Assembly: GCA_003209165.1 (NCBI GenBank)
Contig: QCSL01000011.1
Location: forward strand, 1-54,495
Direction: 5' to 3'
Source: Synechococcus sp. AG-670-B23
GTDB taxonomy: Bacteria; Cyanobacteriota; Cyanobacteriia; PCC-6307; Cyanobiaceae
Length of the DNA stretch: 54,495 nucleotides
Shown: piece by piece, positions 45,845-54,495 of the stretch
Position numbering within the stretch: position 1 is the stretch's first letter
Layout: every line of letters begins with the position of its first letter
Translations under genes and position numbers: made by a program
The notes under the pieces: generated by a model
The model's database searches: none
The model's input: the letters and a program-made list of their open reading frames with translations, nothing else
What the model was told of the DNA's origin: nothing

Positions 45845-47506
45845 ATGCGGGCCTTTCAGGACCTGTTCAATCAGCTGGATCAAGTCACAGGCACCAAGGC
45901 CAAGGTGCAGGCGCTGGCGGATCACTTTCAAGAGGTCGATCCAGGGGAAGCCGCCTGGGCGTTGACGCTGATGTTGGGCAAACGCCGTCGCCGGCTGATC
46001 ACTGGTCGCCGACTCCGCGACATCCTGCGAGACCGCGGCGGGCTTCCGGATTGGCTAATCGACGACTGCTACGGCCAGGTGGGCGACTCAGCCGAAACCA
46101 TCAGCCTGCTCTGGCCCACCGTGCAGGAGCGCGTAGAAGCAACCGATCCGGGTCTGCCCAGCGGTGAGGGGGACATGCCGCTGCGCTGGTGGATGGACAC
46201 CCTGCTTCCGGCCATAAGCACCAGAAGCGACGACGACCAGGCCAATGCAGTGATCTGGCTCTGGCACCGAACCCCGCCCGACCAACACTTCATCGTCAAC
46301 AAGTTGCTCACGGGAGGGTTCCGAGTCGGCGTCTCGACGGGACTGATCAGCCGTGCCATCGCCGAGGCGTTTGATCTCGAAGAAAGCCTTGTGGTGCAAC
46401 GGCTGATGGGGGGCTTTGAGCCCTCCGCCGATCGATTCGCTCAACTCACCGCCACCGCCACCGCGGATGAGAACCGCTCCAGTTGCACCCCATACCCCTT
46501 TTATCTCGCCAGCCCCCTGGATCCCGAACGACTGCTGGAGACATCGGTGAACGATTGGCAACTGGAGTGGAAATGGGATGGGATCCGTGGTCAGATGATT
46601 CATCGCGGTTCAGGTGTTTATCTCTGGAGCCGTGGTGAAGAACTGGTGAACGAGAGTTTTCCTGAGCTTGTGGAGGTCGCCCAGGCCTTGCCGTCCGGCA
46701 GCGTTCTCGACGGCGAGCTGATCTGCTGGCAGCAGGACGTGGCAACGCCTCTCGGCTTTGATCAACTGCAACGACGGCTCGGCCGCAAAACCGTTGGAGC
46801 AACGTTGAAACGAGAATGCCCGATGCGGTTCATCGCCTACGACCTGCTGGAACATCAGGGCGTCGATATCCGGCAGCAGGGACTGCGGCAACGCCAGCAG
46901 CAACTGGCTGAGCTGATCAGCAGCATCGAACATCCCGAGTCGTGGCGGTTGCAGCAGAGCCGGTCTTGGTCGATCGACACCTGGGAGGAGCTGGAGAAAC
47001 TACGCAACCAGGCACATCAACACAACGCCGAAGGGCTGATGCTCAAACAGGCGGAATCGCCCTATCTGAGCGGACGCAAACGCGGCAACTGGTGGAAACA
47101 CAAGCTGGAGCCGATGACCCTCGACGCGGTGCTCCTCTATGCCCAGGCCGGCAGTGGCCGACGTGCCAATCTCTTCACCGATTACACCTTCGGCCTGTGG
47201 AGCAACACTGAAGAGTCACAGCTGGTGACCTTCGCCAAGGCCTATTCCGGCCTAAACGATGCCGAAATCCTCGAACTGGACCGCTGGATCCGCCGCAACA
47301 CCTTGCAGCGTTTCGGGCCAGCACGGTCCGTCAAAGCGGAGCTGGTGTTTGAGATCGGATTCGAAGGGATTCATCCTTCCAAACGCCATAAATCAGGTAT
47401 AGCTGTTCGCTTCCCCAGGATCCTCCGCTGGCGCCGAGACAAACCAGCCAGCGAGGCTGATTGCCTCAGCACCGCACAGACGCTGCTAAACATCAAATCC
47501 ACATAA
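45845..47506 (+). CDS. ATP-dependent DNA ligase
   Basis: A 553-residue ligase that seals nicks using ATP, additional to the NAD-dependent LigA used in replication. An N-terminal alpha-helical DNA-binding domain precedes the nucleotidyltransferase core. The AMP-accepting lysine is in LEWKWDGIRGQMIHR; motif III is VLDGELICWQ, motif IV is in CPMRFIAYDLLEHQG, and motif V is AEGLMLKQAESPYLSGRKRG. The C-terminal OB domain includes VFEIGFEGIHPSKRHKSGIA. ATG 45845 (MRAFQDLFNQLDQV) fits homologues better than 45809. It is followed, in most genomes, by its helicase; here a glycosidase gene intervenes. Confidence 0.93.
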   Translation: MRAFQDLFNQLDQVTGTKAKVQALADHFQEVDPGEAAWALTLMLGKRRRRLITGRRLRDILRDRGGLPDWLIDDCYGQVGDSAETISLLWPTVQERVEATDPGLPSGEGDMPLRWWMDTLLPAISTRSDDDQANAVIWLWHRTPPDQHFIVNKLLTGGFRVGVSTGLISRAIAEAFDLEESLVVQRLMGGFEPSADRFAQLTATATADENRSSCTPYPFYLASPLDPERLLETSVNDWQLEWKWDGIRGQMIHRGSGVYLWSRGEELVNESFPELVEVAQALPSGSVLDGELICWQQDVATPLGFDQLQRRLGRKTVGATLKRECPMRFIAYDLLEHQGVDIRQQGLRQRQQQLAELISSIEHPESWRLQQSRSWSIDTWEELEKLRNQAHQHNAEGLMLKQAESPYLSGRKRGNWWKHKLEPMTLDAVLLYAQAGSGRRANLFTDYTFGLWSNTEESQLVTFAKAYSGLNDAEILELDRWIRRNTLQRFGPARSVKAELVFEIGFEGIHPSKRHKSGIAVRFPRILRWRRDKPASEADCLSTAQTLLNIKST

Positions 47507-47519
47507 AAAAATTTCTGAA

Positions 47520-49373
47520 TCAGTTAGCTCTGTTCCAGAAACAATCAATAGCGATTCGTCCTTCCTGCGGAATCAACGTCTTGCGGTTGATCAAATATTC
47601 AACTATGGGGTCCCCATTAGCCTGAAACACGATAAATTTGAAGTTCAAGACGGATGCGACAGCTCGATTGAAACCTACAGTTGCGGTCCAGGTGTTCTGA
47701 TTCACATATTCCATGCCGTAGGCTTTGGCATGATCCCAATGACCAAGCTCGTCACAATCACCAATAATGGCAATTGATTGACCTGGCTGAGTCTCAAATC
47801 CATTGATCTGGAACACAACCACCAACGAGGCTTCTACAGGGATGCCCTCAGCACTGATGACTATGGCCGAATTGCCATGAACGCGATAGCCCTGCAGGCG
47901 ACCATTGCTGATTTTGACTGGAAAACCAGTGATCAAACAGGTGTAGTTGCCATCTGGCATCTTGATATTCTCAGCATCAACAAGATGATCTTCATCGCTC
48001 TTGTTGACCATAACCATCACCGCTGAATCACGGAAATTACGGGTATAGAGATAAAAATCATCATTGATCCAGGCTGTGTGATGCGATCCAAGAGATAGAG
48101 CCTGGTTACGGTGCCGCAATTCAAGAAGCGTCTGCACCAATTTGAAGGAGTGACTCGACGTATCCCAAGACTCCATCATTGGGCGATTGTATGGGTCCTG
48201 ACCTCCATTAGTTGGATTGTTCAGGTATTGCTCCGTTCCATAGAACAGACAAGGAACCCCCCTAAGCGATGTTAAGAGAACAAGCGCTAGATCTAGCTTG
48301 CGAGAGTCAGGAATAATCGAGAGGAACCGCGGCATGTCGTGGTTATCGATGAATGTGACCAACTCATTAGCGCGTTGATACACATGGTCGTAGTTGAGCA
48401 CTCGTTCCACCTGATGGAACCCACCAGGCTCCTGACCGGAAAAGCAAAAACGAATGCCATCACAGAGACCGAAGTCAAGAATGGACATGCCGATGTTATT
48501 TGCGTATTCAACAGACCGTTGCTCCCAAGGCTTACTAAAGCCGTACTCACCAAACATGAACAATCCTGGCTTGTGAGCCTTCATTGCTGTGGTGAACTCT
48601 TGCCAGAACCAGATCGGCATGTGTTTGAGCGTGTCCACCCTCAACGCATCCACACCAGCATCCAACCACATCTGAATGGCAGACTTAATGTAATTACGAT
48701 AATGAGTATTTTTTTCATTAAAAGTGGCCAAACCCATCATCTCTAAGTGAATCAATTGATACTCATCTTCCCAATCCGTAATTTCACCTTCGTGATAGTA
48801 AAAACCATTTTGATCATCTTTAAAATCAGCCAAAGGCTCACCATCATCAAGCACTACTCCTTTACTGCCGTTAATATCAGGGGAACTATGGTTGCATACG
48901 ATATCCAACACAACTTTGATTCCTGCCGCATGACACGTATCCACCAATTGCTTCAGAGTGGAAGACTCTGAAATACTGTTTGATTCTCCAACTTTCACAA
49001 AACGAGGATTGATACGCTTGAAGTCTCGCGTCCAGTAACCATGCATCGGGGCACGACTGAACTGCAGGTCGCTGACTTGTTCAAAGAGAGGAGATAACCA
49101 AAGTGCTGTAACACCGAGATCCTTCAGATAATCAATCTTATTGATAATTCCCTGTAGATTACCACCCCAGTACTTGCCCCAGTCTTGCCTTGTTTTATCA
49201 AATAGACCCTTTGCGTCTTCTTTTTCTGAACCTTCCTGATCACCAGCAACATCGTGACCATCATGAAAACGATCAACAATAAGGAAATAAACTACCTCAG
49301 ACCTGAAGTCAACCGCTGCATCAAATAAATGCTGCTTAAGATCAGCTACAACTGGGGAAGAAAGTTCTGGCAA
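47520..49373 (-). CDS. GH13 amylase-type glycosidase with C-terminal CBM20
   Basis: A 617-residue alpha-glucan enzyme. The GH13 barrel shows VVLDIVCNHSS (region I), GVDALRVDTLKHM with the nucleophile Asp (II), LFMFGEYGFS with the acid/base Glu (III) and FIDNHDMPRFLS (IV). A beta-sandwich domain follows. The last 100 residues are a CBM20 starch-binding domain (VVFQINGFETQPGQSIAIIG, LGHWD). No signal peptide is seen, so it probably acts on glycogen inside the cell. The gene is visibly more AT-rich than its neighbours and is inserted, on the opposite strand, between the ligase and the helicase, which suggests later acquisition. Cyclodextrin glucanotransferase-like activity is possible. Confidence 0.9.
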   Translation of the reverse strand: MPELSSPVVADLKQHLFDAAVDFRSEVVYFLIVDRFHDGHDVAGDQEGSEKEDAKGLFDKTRQDWGKYWGGNLQGIINKIDYLKDLGVTALWLSPLFEQVSDLQFSRAPMHGYWTRDFKRINPRFVKVGESNSISESSTLKQLVDTCHAAGIKVVLDIVCNHSSPDINGSKGVVLDDGEPLADFKDDQNGFYYHEGEITDWEDEYQLIHLEMMGLATFNEKNTHYRNYIKSAIQMWLDAGVDALRVDTLKHMPIWFWQEFTTAMKAHKPGLFMFGEYGFSKPWEQRSVEYANNIGMSILDFGLCDGIRFCFSGQEPGGFHQVERVLNYDHVYQRANELVTFIDNHDMPRFLSIIPDSRKLDLALVLLTSLRGVPCLFYGTEQYLNNPTNGGQDPYNRPMMESWDTSSHSFKLVQTLLELRHRNQALSLGSHHTAWINDDFYLYTRNFRDSAVMVMVNKSDEDHLVDAENIKMPDGNYTCLITGFPVKISNGRLQGYRVHGNSAIVISAEGIPVEASLVVVFQINGFETQPGQSIAIIGDCDELGHWDHAKAYGMEYVNQNTWTATVGFNRAVASVLNFKFIVFQANGDPIVEYLINRKTLIPQEGRIAIDCFWNRAN

Positions 49374-49394
49374 AACACTTGAGCTACTACCAAC

Positions 49395-51959
49395 ATGGTG
49401 GCTACGGAATCAGTATCCGTCCGTTGTGTAGCGAACTTTGAACAAATCAAATCAAGGCACAGGCAACGCCTGAGTGGATTGGTGGTTCAACATCACAGGA
49501 ACTCAACTGAGTTTGTGCACGCGCTCGACCCGATCCGAGATTGGTTTGAACACCAAGGCTGGACGCCACTCCCGTTTCAACAGGCCACCTGGAAGGCTTT
49601 CCTCGAGGGCCGCAGCGGTCTGATCCAAGTGCCAACAGGGTCCGGCAAAACCTTTGCAGCCGTCATGGGACCCATCGCTCGGATGTTGGCGGACGACCAG
49701 CCGCTGAAAGGAATACGTCTGCTCTACATCACGCCATTACGGGCCCTCAGCCGCGATTTATCTCAGGCGATTCGCGAACCGATCGAGGCGATGGATTGGC
49801 CGATTCGGGTGGGCATCCGCAATGGCGACAGCAGCAGCAGCGAACGCACCAAACAGCTCAAGACACCTCCCCAAATCCTGGTCACCACACCAGAATCCCT
49901 CGCCCTGCTGCTCAGCAACGCCAAGGCTGAAGAGTTGTTTGGCCAGCTCCAGACGGTGATCCTCGACGAATGGCACGAATTGATGGGCAGCAAACGGGGC
50001 AGCCAGACAGAGCTATGCCTGAGCTGGTTGCGGCAACTGCGCCCCCAGCTCCAAACCTGGGCGATCACTGCCACCATCGGAAACATCGAGCAGGCGGCGC
50101 GTCATGCCCTTGGAACGGCAGGGGAGCCGCAACTGATCGGGGGTGCCCCCGCCCGCAGCACGGAGATCCAGAGCATCCTTCCAGAGACGATCGATGGCTT
50201 CCCCTGGGCGGGGCACCTCGGGCTGCGGATGTACGAAGAGCTGGTGGCCCGGCTGAATCCCGGGATCAGCACCTTGCTGTTCACCAACACCCGCAATCAG
50301 TCGGAGCGATGGCACCAGTGTTTGCGCTTCGCCTGCCCAGAAATGGAGGAGGGATTGGCCCTGCACCACAGCGCCATCGATCGCAGCGAGCGAGAAGCAA
50401 TCGAGGCCTCCGTCAAGGCCGGAAGCATTCGTTGGGTTGTGTGCACCAGCTCTCTGGACCTCGGGGTTGACTTCCAACCCGTAGAACAGGTGGTGCAGAT
50501 CGGCAGCCCCAAGAATCTGGCGCGACTCCTCCAACGAGCGGGGCGATCAGCGCACTTGCCTGGCGGAACATCCCAAGTGCTTTTCATGCCCACCAATGCA
50601 CTGGAGCTGCTTGAGCTCAGTGCTGTGCGTCGGGGACTTGCGGAAGGTCTGGTGGAACATCGCAAACCTCCCAAAGCTCCTCTTGATGTTCTGCTGCAGC
50701 ACCTCACAGGGTTGGCCTGCGGCCCCGGTTTCAATCCGGAGCAGACGTTGCAGAGCGTGCGGAGCTGTGCGGCCTACGCCGAGCTGAGTCAGGACAACTG
50801 GGACTGGTGCATGTTGTTTCTGGAGCAGGGCGGCGAGTGCCTCGGGGCCTATCCCCGTTACCGCAAGCTCGAGTGGGAGAAGACAAGCCAGCGCTACCGG
50901 GTTCGAGAAAGTGCCATTGCACGCTTGCACCGTCTCAACGTCGGAACGATCACGGCCGCACCGGCAATCACGGTCCGCTTTGTGCGTGGTGCCGTTCTTG
51001 GCCATGTGGAGGAGACCTTCATCAGCCAGTTGAAATCGAAGGATGTGTTCTTCTTCTCCGGACGACAGCTGGAATTCGTGCGGCTGCGCGACATGACCGC
51101 CTACGTGAAGTTGAGCACCAAAAAAACGCGCACTGTTCCTGCCTGGGCTGGGGGACAGATGGCCCTCTCTGACCTGCTCACACATCACCTGCGTCTTGAG
51201 GTGGATCGCGCCAGCCGTGGCGATCTCGACAATGCTGAACTGCAGGCCCTGAAGCCCCTGTTTGATCGACAACAGGATCTATCTGTGCTGCCGACGGTTG
51301 GGCAGCTGTTGATCGAGACCTGTAGCACCCGGGAAGGCACGCACCTCTTCGCCTACCCCTTTGAAGGTCGGTTCGTGCATGAGGGCATAGGCTTCCTCTG
51401 GGCGTCTCGGCTGACCCGTCTGGAGCGAGGCACGATCACGGTGTCGGTGAACGACTACGGCTTTGAGCTGTTGGCACCGAAGAGCTACCCCATGGCAGAA
51501 CTTCTCGAGGACCACATTGATCTGCTGCTCGATTGCCAAAAGCTGGAGCGGGATCTAAAAAACGCGCTGAATCTTTCCGAGTTGCAACGGCGACGCTTCC
51601 GCGCCATCGCCCAGATCGCTGGCCTGATGAACCGAGGATTTCCTGGATCCAGCAAAAGCACAGGTCAACTTCAGATCAGTGCGTCGCTGCTGTTCGACGT
51701 CTTCAGCCGCCATGAGCCGCAAAACCGCTTGCTTTTGCAAGCACAACAAGAGGTGCTCGACGACCAGTTGGAGATTTCTCGGCTGGAGGCGGCCTTGGAG
51801 CGTGCTGCGACCCAGGAATGGCTGCACGTTGAAACCCCACGACCTAGTCCGCTGGCCTTTCCGCTGCTGGTGGAACGCCTTAACAACAGGATGAGCAATG
51901 AATCCGTTTTAGAGCGGGTTCAGCGGATGAAGAACGAAGCGCTCAAACGAGAGGCGTAG
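49395..51959 (+). CDS. Ligase-associated DEXH-box helicase (Lhr-core type)
   Basis: A helicase of up to 854 residues. Motif I is IQVPTGSGKTFAAVMGP, Ia is LYITPLRALSRDL, II is ILDEWHELMGSKRG (DEWH, a DEXH variant), III is TWAITATIG, and motif VI is RLLQRAGRSAHLPGG. A winged-helix and Lhr C-terminal region follow. Members work with the ATP-dependent ligase and MBL exonuclease in a DNA damage response. The conserved part starts at residue about 41 (HALDPIRDWFEHQGWTPL), where GTG 49515 would give 814 residues; the longer start at 49395 is shown. It diverges from the amylase by 21 bases. No PdeM-type phosphoesterase follows directly. Confidence 0.9.
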   Translation: MVATESVSVRCVANFEQIKSRHRQRLSGLVVQHHRNSTEFVHALDPIRDWFEHQGWTPLPFQQATWKAFLEGRSGLIQVPTGSGKTFAAVMGPIARMLADDQPLKGIRLLYITPLRALSRDLSQAIREPIEAMDWPIRVGIRNGDSSSSERTKQLKTPPQILVTTPESLALLLSNAKAEELFGQLQTVILDEWHELMGSKRGSQTELCLSWLRQLRPQLQTWAITATIGNIEQAARHALGTAGEPQLIGGAPARSTEIQSILPETIDGFPWAGHLGLRMYEELVARLNPGISTLLFTNTRNQSERWHQCLRFACPEMEEGLALHHSAIDRSEREAIEASVKAGSIRWVVCTSSLDLGVDFQPVEQVVQIGSPKNLARLLQRAGRSAHLPGGTSQVLFMPTNALELLELSAVRRGLAEGLVEHRKPPKAPLDVLLQHLTGLACGPGFNPEQTLQSVRSCAAYAELSQDNWDWCMLFLEQGGECLGAYPRYRKLEWEKTSQRYRVRESAIARLHRLNVGTITAAPAITVRFVRGAVLGHVEETFISQLKSKDVFFFSGRQLEFVRLRDMTAYVKLSTKKTRTVPAWAGGQMALSDLLTHHLRLEVDRASRGDLDNAELQALKPLFDRQQDLSVLPTVGQLLIETCSTREGTHLFAYPFEGRFVHEGIGFLWASRLTRLERGTITVSVNDYGFELLAPKSYPMAELLEDHIDLLLDCQKLERDLKNALNLSELQRRRFRAIAQIAGLMNRGFPGSSKSTGQLQISASLLFDVFSRHEPQNRLLLQAQQEVLDDQLEISRLEAALERAATQEWLHVETPRPSPLAFPLLVERLNNRMSNESVLERVQRMKNEALKREA

Positions 51960-52041
51960 TGAACAACCCAAGCATTAAAAAAACCAGCGAGGAGAACAGG
52001 ACACCTGGGTTCGGTTGTTCGTGCCCTCGTTGCTCCTCCAA
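51943..52041 (-). CDS. Possible 32-residue membrane peptide
   Basis: TTG 52041 opens a 32-residue frame: EEQRGHEQPNPGVLFSSLVF and then LMLGLFTTPLV. The charged N terminus and single hydrophobic helix resemble tiny photosynthetic subunits. It overlaps the helicase stop by 17 bases, uses a weak start, and overlaps an opposite-strand candidate. It may be chance. Confidence 0.25.
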   Translation of the reverse strand: MEEQRGHEQPNPGVLFSSLVFLMLGLFTTPLV

Positions 52042-52161
52042 TTAAAGAGCTTTCGTCAGATTTGTTCGGAGGCTCCGCTGAGAGTTTTGGAGCACTGGAT
52101 CAGCGGCAATCCAAAAGTGGTCTACAAGTATCTACTAACTCAGGTATCAAAAAAGGGCTAG
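52021..52161 (+). CDS. Possible 46-residue small protein
   Basis: GTG 52021 opens a 46-residue product with protein-like composition: VPSLLLQLKSFRQICSEAPL followed by RVLEHWISGNPKVVYKYLLT and QVSKKG. The amphipathic helices, aromatic residues and Lys-rich end look natural, but the start codon is weak, no ribosome-binding site is clear and no family is recognised. A TTG two codons upstream is also in frame. Confidence 0.4.
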   Translation: MPSLLLQLKSFRQICSEAPLRVLEHWISGNPKVVYKYLLTQVSKKG

Positions 52162-52399
52162 ACCCCTCAGCCATCCGCTCATGCTCGACGAATTGAAGGC
52201 ACCACTGCTTTAACATCGATATTCACTCGAGAAGTGTCGATGGGTAATCATTTTAACACCGATTAGGAATAAAGACTGCTTGAGCTTCAAGGGCATCTAT
52301 TTAATGATTTTGAAGGTGCTAGCACCACTGACACATCTTGGGAGATGAACGACAGCGGGTTCCCTAGCCCGCGTCTCACTAAACATTGCAGCAACTCAT
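52162..52399. other. Empty spacer
   Basis: Between the small candidate gene and the 62-residue gene I see no open frame of useful length, tRNA or strong hairpin. The sequence is AT-rich compared with the flanks. Confidence 0.5.
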
Positions 52400-52588
52400 A
52401 TGGCTTCTAGCACTGAGCAACGAAAAGGAGAATTCACTAGCTCCACACGTATTCCAGCGGGAATCATCCTTGGGTTGGGCTGTTTCACTGCGGTGCTAAT
52501 TGGCGGGGTCCTTGTTGGGCAGACCATCAGTGATGCGTTGAGCACTTTTGAAACTATCGCTCCAGCCGAAGTCGACCCTCTGCGCTGA
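52400..52588 (+). CDS. 62-residue single-helix membrane protein
   Basis: ATG 52400 encodes a short hydrophilic N terminus (MASSTEQRKGEFTSSTRIPA) and one strong membrane helix (GIILGLGCFTAVLIGGVLVG), followed by a tail ending in EVDPLR. The Gly-rich helix could pack against another subunit. No family is recognised and the gene is isolated in a gene-poor region, but composition and helix favour a true gene. Confidence 0.55.
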   Translation: MASSTEQRKGEFTSSTRIPAGIILGLGCFTAVLIGGVLVGQTISDALSTFETIAPAEVDPLR

Positions 52589-53152
52589 TGCCGGGGTGAC
52601 CTAATCACGAACCAAGTGATGGGTTCCATATCAATGCCTTTAGTGAAGCGATTGCAAAAAGATTAGGAAGGTGTATTGCTTTCCTCCTGTGTCTGATCAA
52701 GTCATAAAAAAACCACTTTGCGAAGAGTGAATGCGGCATGGTGCCAGGCCTTAAAGGCGGATTGCTAGTTATTATTTTTCTCACAATGAAACCATAGAAG
52801 AGCGCTTGCGACCACAGTAATAGGAGCAAGAAAATGATCCAGACCAGGCTCTATTTAGACCACACGATGATCAAAAAGCAGATCTGTTGATAGGGTCCGT
52901 GCATGCGATTTTTAATTCTGTTTTAGTTGCATTGATTTAGTAGTAAGTGATGCCCCATCTGCTTGAACACTAGAGCCAAGTTGTTATTGCTCCGGTTGAT
53001 TTGCAATGTAATAGTGCATGCAGCCAGCTGATGTGGGCACTCGCAAAGGTTTTGTTTTAAAGTTGTGTTGTTAACCTCCTGAACTTGACGTTCAAACCCT
53101 TTGCCCGCAGCCGAAGGCAAGATCATCGAGCAGGGCGAACTATCTCAGCTAG
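52589..53152. other. Gene-poor AT-rich stretch
   Basis: About 560 bases with no convincing gene. Short frames exist (for example a 19-residue hydrophobic one near 52737 and an 18-residue one with an AGGAG before it near 52833), but none can be supported. No terminator with a clear T-tract was seen. Confidence 0.5.
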
Positions 53153-54028
53153 TTAGCCATAGGGACCGAATAGCGTCGCACAGGCGGCACCACACTCTGC
53201 ACCCAAGGCGATGGCCTTCGCCAAAGACCAGCGCGCAGCAAGCCCGGTAACCACCCCCGCCGCAAAATTATCACCGCAGCCATAGCTCTCTACCAATGGC
53301 CCCGGGAGTGGCGCTGGGTCATAGCGACCGCCCGGAAGACAGAGTCCTCCTGCGGCACCTTCCGTGCGAATCAGCGTGTGGGGAGCTGGATTCAACTGCT
53401 CCGGCTCTACGCGCTCACTGGGATCAAGGCCACTGCCAATAAGAGCATCGAGGGGAACCCCGGCCTCCTGAAGCACAGGCAAACGAACCCGGGGCGTCGC
53501 GGCCAGGACTGAAGCAGAGCGGCAGGCTTTCAATAGAGGCGCATCAGCTGCCGTGACGAAGAGGCCGTCGAACTCGCTGAGGACCTCCCAGGGCAGGTCA
53601 TCATTAAGTGTTGGGGTCAGCCGCTCGCCTATCACGGTGATCGCCCGGTCCCCTTCGCCATCGACCAAGCTCAGGCCCCGCCGGGTTGGCGCCTCCCTCC
53701 AGGCGACATGAACCTGAAGGCCCAGATGTTCGAGCCGCTTGACGCATGCGTCCCCAACCGCATCACGGCCTAAGGCCGTAAAGAACTGGACGGGATGTTG
53801 CTGCAGCCGTGCCATCTGCACAGCAACGACGGCACCACCACCAGCAGGTTCTTGCAGTGTCCTCAGAGCATGACCAATGGACCCGGGACGGGGCAACCGA
53901 TCCACCGCCAGAAATTCCACCCACTCGACATGGCCGACTACGGCCAGGCGCAGGGACGGCAGGGCTGAGGCGGAAGACAACGGCAGTCCCAGATAGCTGG
54001 AGTCCCATCCTCTCTCTATTTGGCCCAA
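53153..54028 (-). CDS. PfkB-family carbohydrate kinase
   Basis: A 291-residue sugar or nucleoside kinase of the ribokinase/PfkB family. PfkB signature 1 is in the GGGAVVAVQMARLQQHPV and FFTALGRDAVGD region. Signature 2 is ESYGCGDNFAAGVVTGLAAR, with the catalytic Asp in GCGDNF. Phosphorylated substrate cannot be assigned. The conserved fold begins at RLAVVGHVEWVEFLAVDRLP, so the first 25 or so residues may not be translated. The gene is isolated, with AT-rich DNA on its right and a 183-base spacer before the small secreted protein. Confidence 0.87.
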   Translation of the reverse strand: MGQIERGWDSSYLGLPLSSASALPSLRLAVVGHVEWVEFLAVDRLPRPGSIGHALRTLQEPAGGGAVVAVQMARLQQHPVQFFTALGRDAVGDACVKRLEHLGLQVHVAWREAPTRRGLSLVDGEGDRAITVIGERLTPTLNDDLPWEVLSEFDGLFVTAADAPLLKACRSASVLAATPRVRLPVLQEAGVPLDALIGSGLDPSERVEPEQLNPAPHTLIRTEGAAGGLCLPGGRYDPAPLPGPLVESYGCGDNFAAGVVTGLAARWSLAKAIALGAECGAACATLFGPYG

Positions 54029-54211
54029 GGATCAGTTCATCGCTGAAGCAGGTGCTGGCCTCAATGAATTGAAATCACCAACTCCCTAATCAGTCGAGGG
54101 ATGGATCTCTCTGCCCTCTTGCTTGTCTAATCTCAGCCGATTGACAGGTTCATCTGCGCATGAGCTGGGTGTGATGACCCGGCTTTGTTGTATCTATGGG
54201 GCTAGGGATAA

Positions 54212-54460
54212 TCAGATTATTCCGAGGGGACCTTTTTTCTTCTTGCAGTAGCCAGCTCCGATGTTCATCCACCCCTCTGGGCAGGCTTCACCGTCGGTGG
54301 GAGCCACTTCGTAATAAATGGGGGAGACGCAAGTCTTTCCAAGGGTGTTCAAATAACCCAGAGGGCACTGGTCATGGCCTGGAGCTTTGGGTATCTCCTT
54401 CTGAGCCAAGGCGGGCGCAGCAGAAGCAAGGAGCAGCACAGCAGTAAACAGAGCCTTCAT
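54212..54460 (-). CDS. Small Cys-rich secreted protein, copy 2
   Basis: An 82-residue paralogue of the protein at 44183-44416. Signal peptide MKALFTAVLLLASAAPALA is followed by the same four-Cys frame: HDQCPLGYLNTLGKTCVSP and GEACPEGWMNIGAGYCKKK. It has a slightly longer C terminus (KKGPLGII). The two mature regions agree at most positions. The duplicate lies 10 kb away in the same orientation but is not in tandem. No family or function is known to me; disulfide-bonded secretion is inferred from the Cys spacing and signal peptide. Confidence 0.75.
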   Translation of the reverse strand: MKALFTAVLLLASAAPALAQKEIPKAPGHDQCPLGYLNTLGKTCVSPIYYEVAPTDGEACPEGWMNIGAGYCKKKKGPLGII

Positions 54461-54495
54461 CACGATTACAAGAAGAGAACACCACCACCCGGGAT

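Noticed and set aside
52923-53126. A 67-codon minus-strand frame
   Set aside because: Random-looking composition, no ribosome-binding site, AT-rich background.
1-54495. CRISPR array, insertion sequence, integrase or prophage
   Set aside because: No regularly spaced repeats, transposase motifs or phage structural genes were seen; the GH104 muramidase has no phage neighbours.

Overview
The window looks like a chromosome segment of a marine picocyanobacterium of the Synechococcus (alpha-cyanobacterial) type. It carries psaK (photosystem I), petN (cytochrome b6f), Psb29/Thf1, a Psb32-like protein, clpS, a DUF2499/DUF3593 pair and the glucosylglycerol genes typical of salt-adapted marine strains. 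Gene density is high, genes often overlap by 1-4 bases, both strands are used evenly, and the base composition is GC-rich except in a few AT-rich patches. I see no CRISPR array, transposase or phage gene.

Layout. 1-4.3 kb: 5' part of a dnaK-type chaperone (minus strand, running off the left edge), then the phosphate operon pstC-pstA-pstB behind a Pho-box-like element. 4.4-10.2 kb: tRNA-Ser(GGA) with its terminator, a 2Fe-2S ferredoxin, an inositol-monophosphatase-family gene, hisZ, a two-cluster ferredoxin, htpG, rpmB and a Tat-exported peroxiredoxin. 10.2-15.6 kb: a tight compatible-solute operon, ggpS (glucosylglycerol-phosphate synthase) followed by a full binding-protein ABC importer ggtB-C-D-A. 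15.6-28.8 kb: csaB-like pyruvyltransferase, DUF2499/DUF3593, psaK, a geranylgeranyl-reductase-like flavoprotein, dxs, ilvA, scpB, a YggT protein, a secreted protein, a MazG-like hydrolase, pyk, a MacB-like permease and ftsH.

28.8-34.3 kb: a small-gene zone with a 57-aa DUF2256 zinc protein coupled to clpP, thf1, a broken gene, petN, clpS, DUF2103 and several very small proteins, ending in a sparse AT-rich stretch. 34.3-44.4 kb: purK, an orphan sugar permease, aroB, a MidA-family methyltransferase whose start is out of frame across a nine-G tract, a Psb32-like protein, a GH104 muramidase, a glycosyltransferase-like protein, a metallophosphoesterase without a canonical start codon, nadA, a lipoprotein, a secreted thioredoxin-like protein and a small Cys-rich secreted protein. 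44.5-52 kb: a ligase-associated DNA repair set (metallo-beta-lactamase exonuclease, ATP-dependent DNA ligase, DEXH helicase) split by an opposite-strand GH13 glucosidase with a starch-binding domain. 52-54.5 kb: a gene-poor region, a PfkB-family kinase, and a second copy of the Cys-rich secreted protein.

Most genes belong to known families. The items most worth attention are hidden ones: the G-tract frameshift, the missing start codon, a second frameshifted gene, unlisted small proteins, and the paired Cys-rich secreted proteins, one of which lies tail to tail with a thioredoxin-like gene. I did not find a convincing wholly new multi-gene system.
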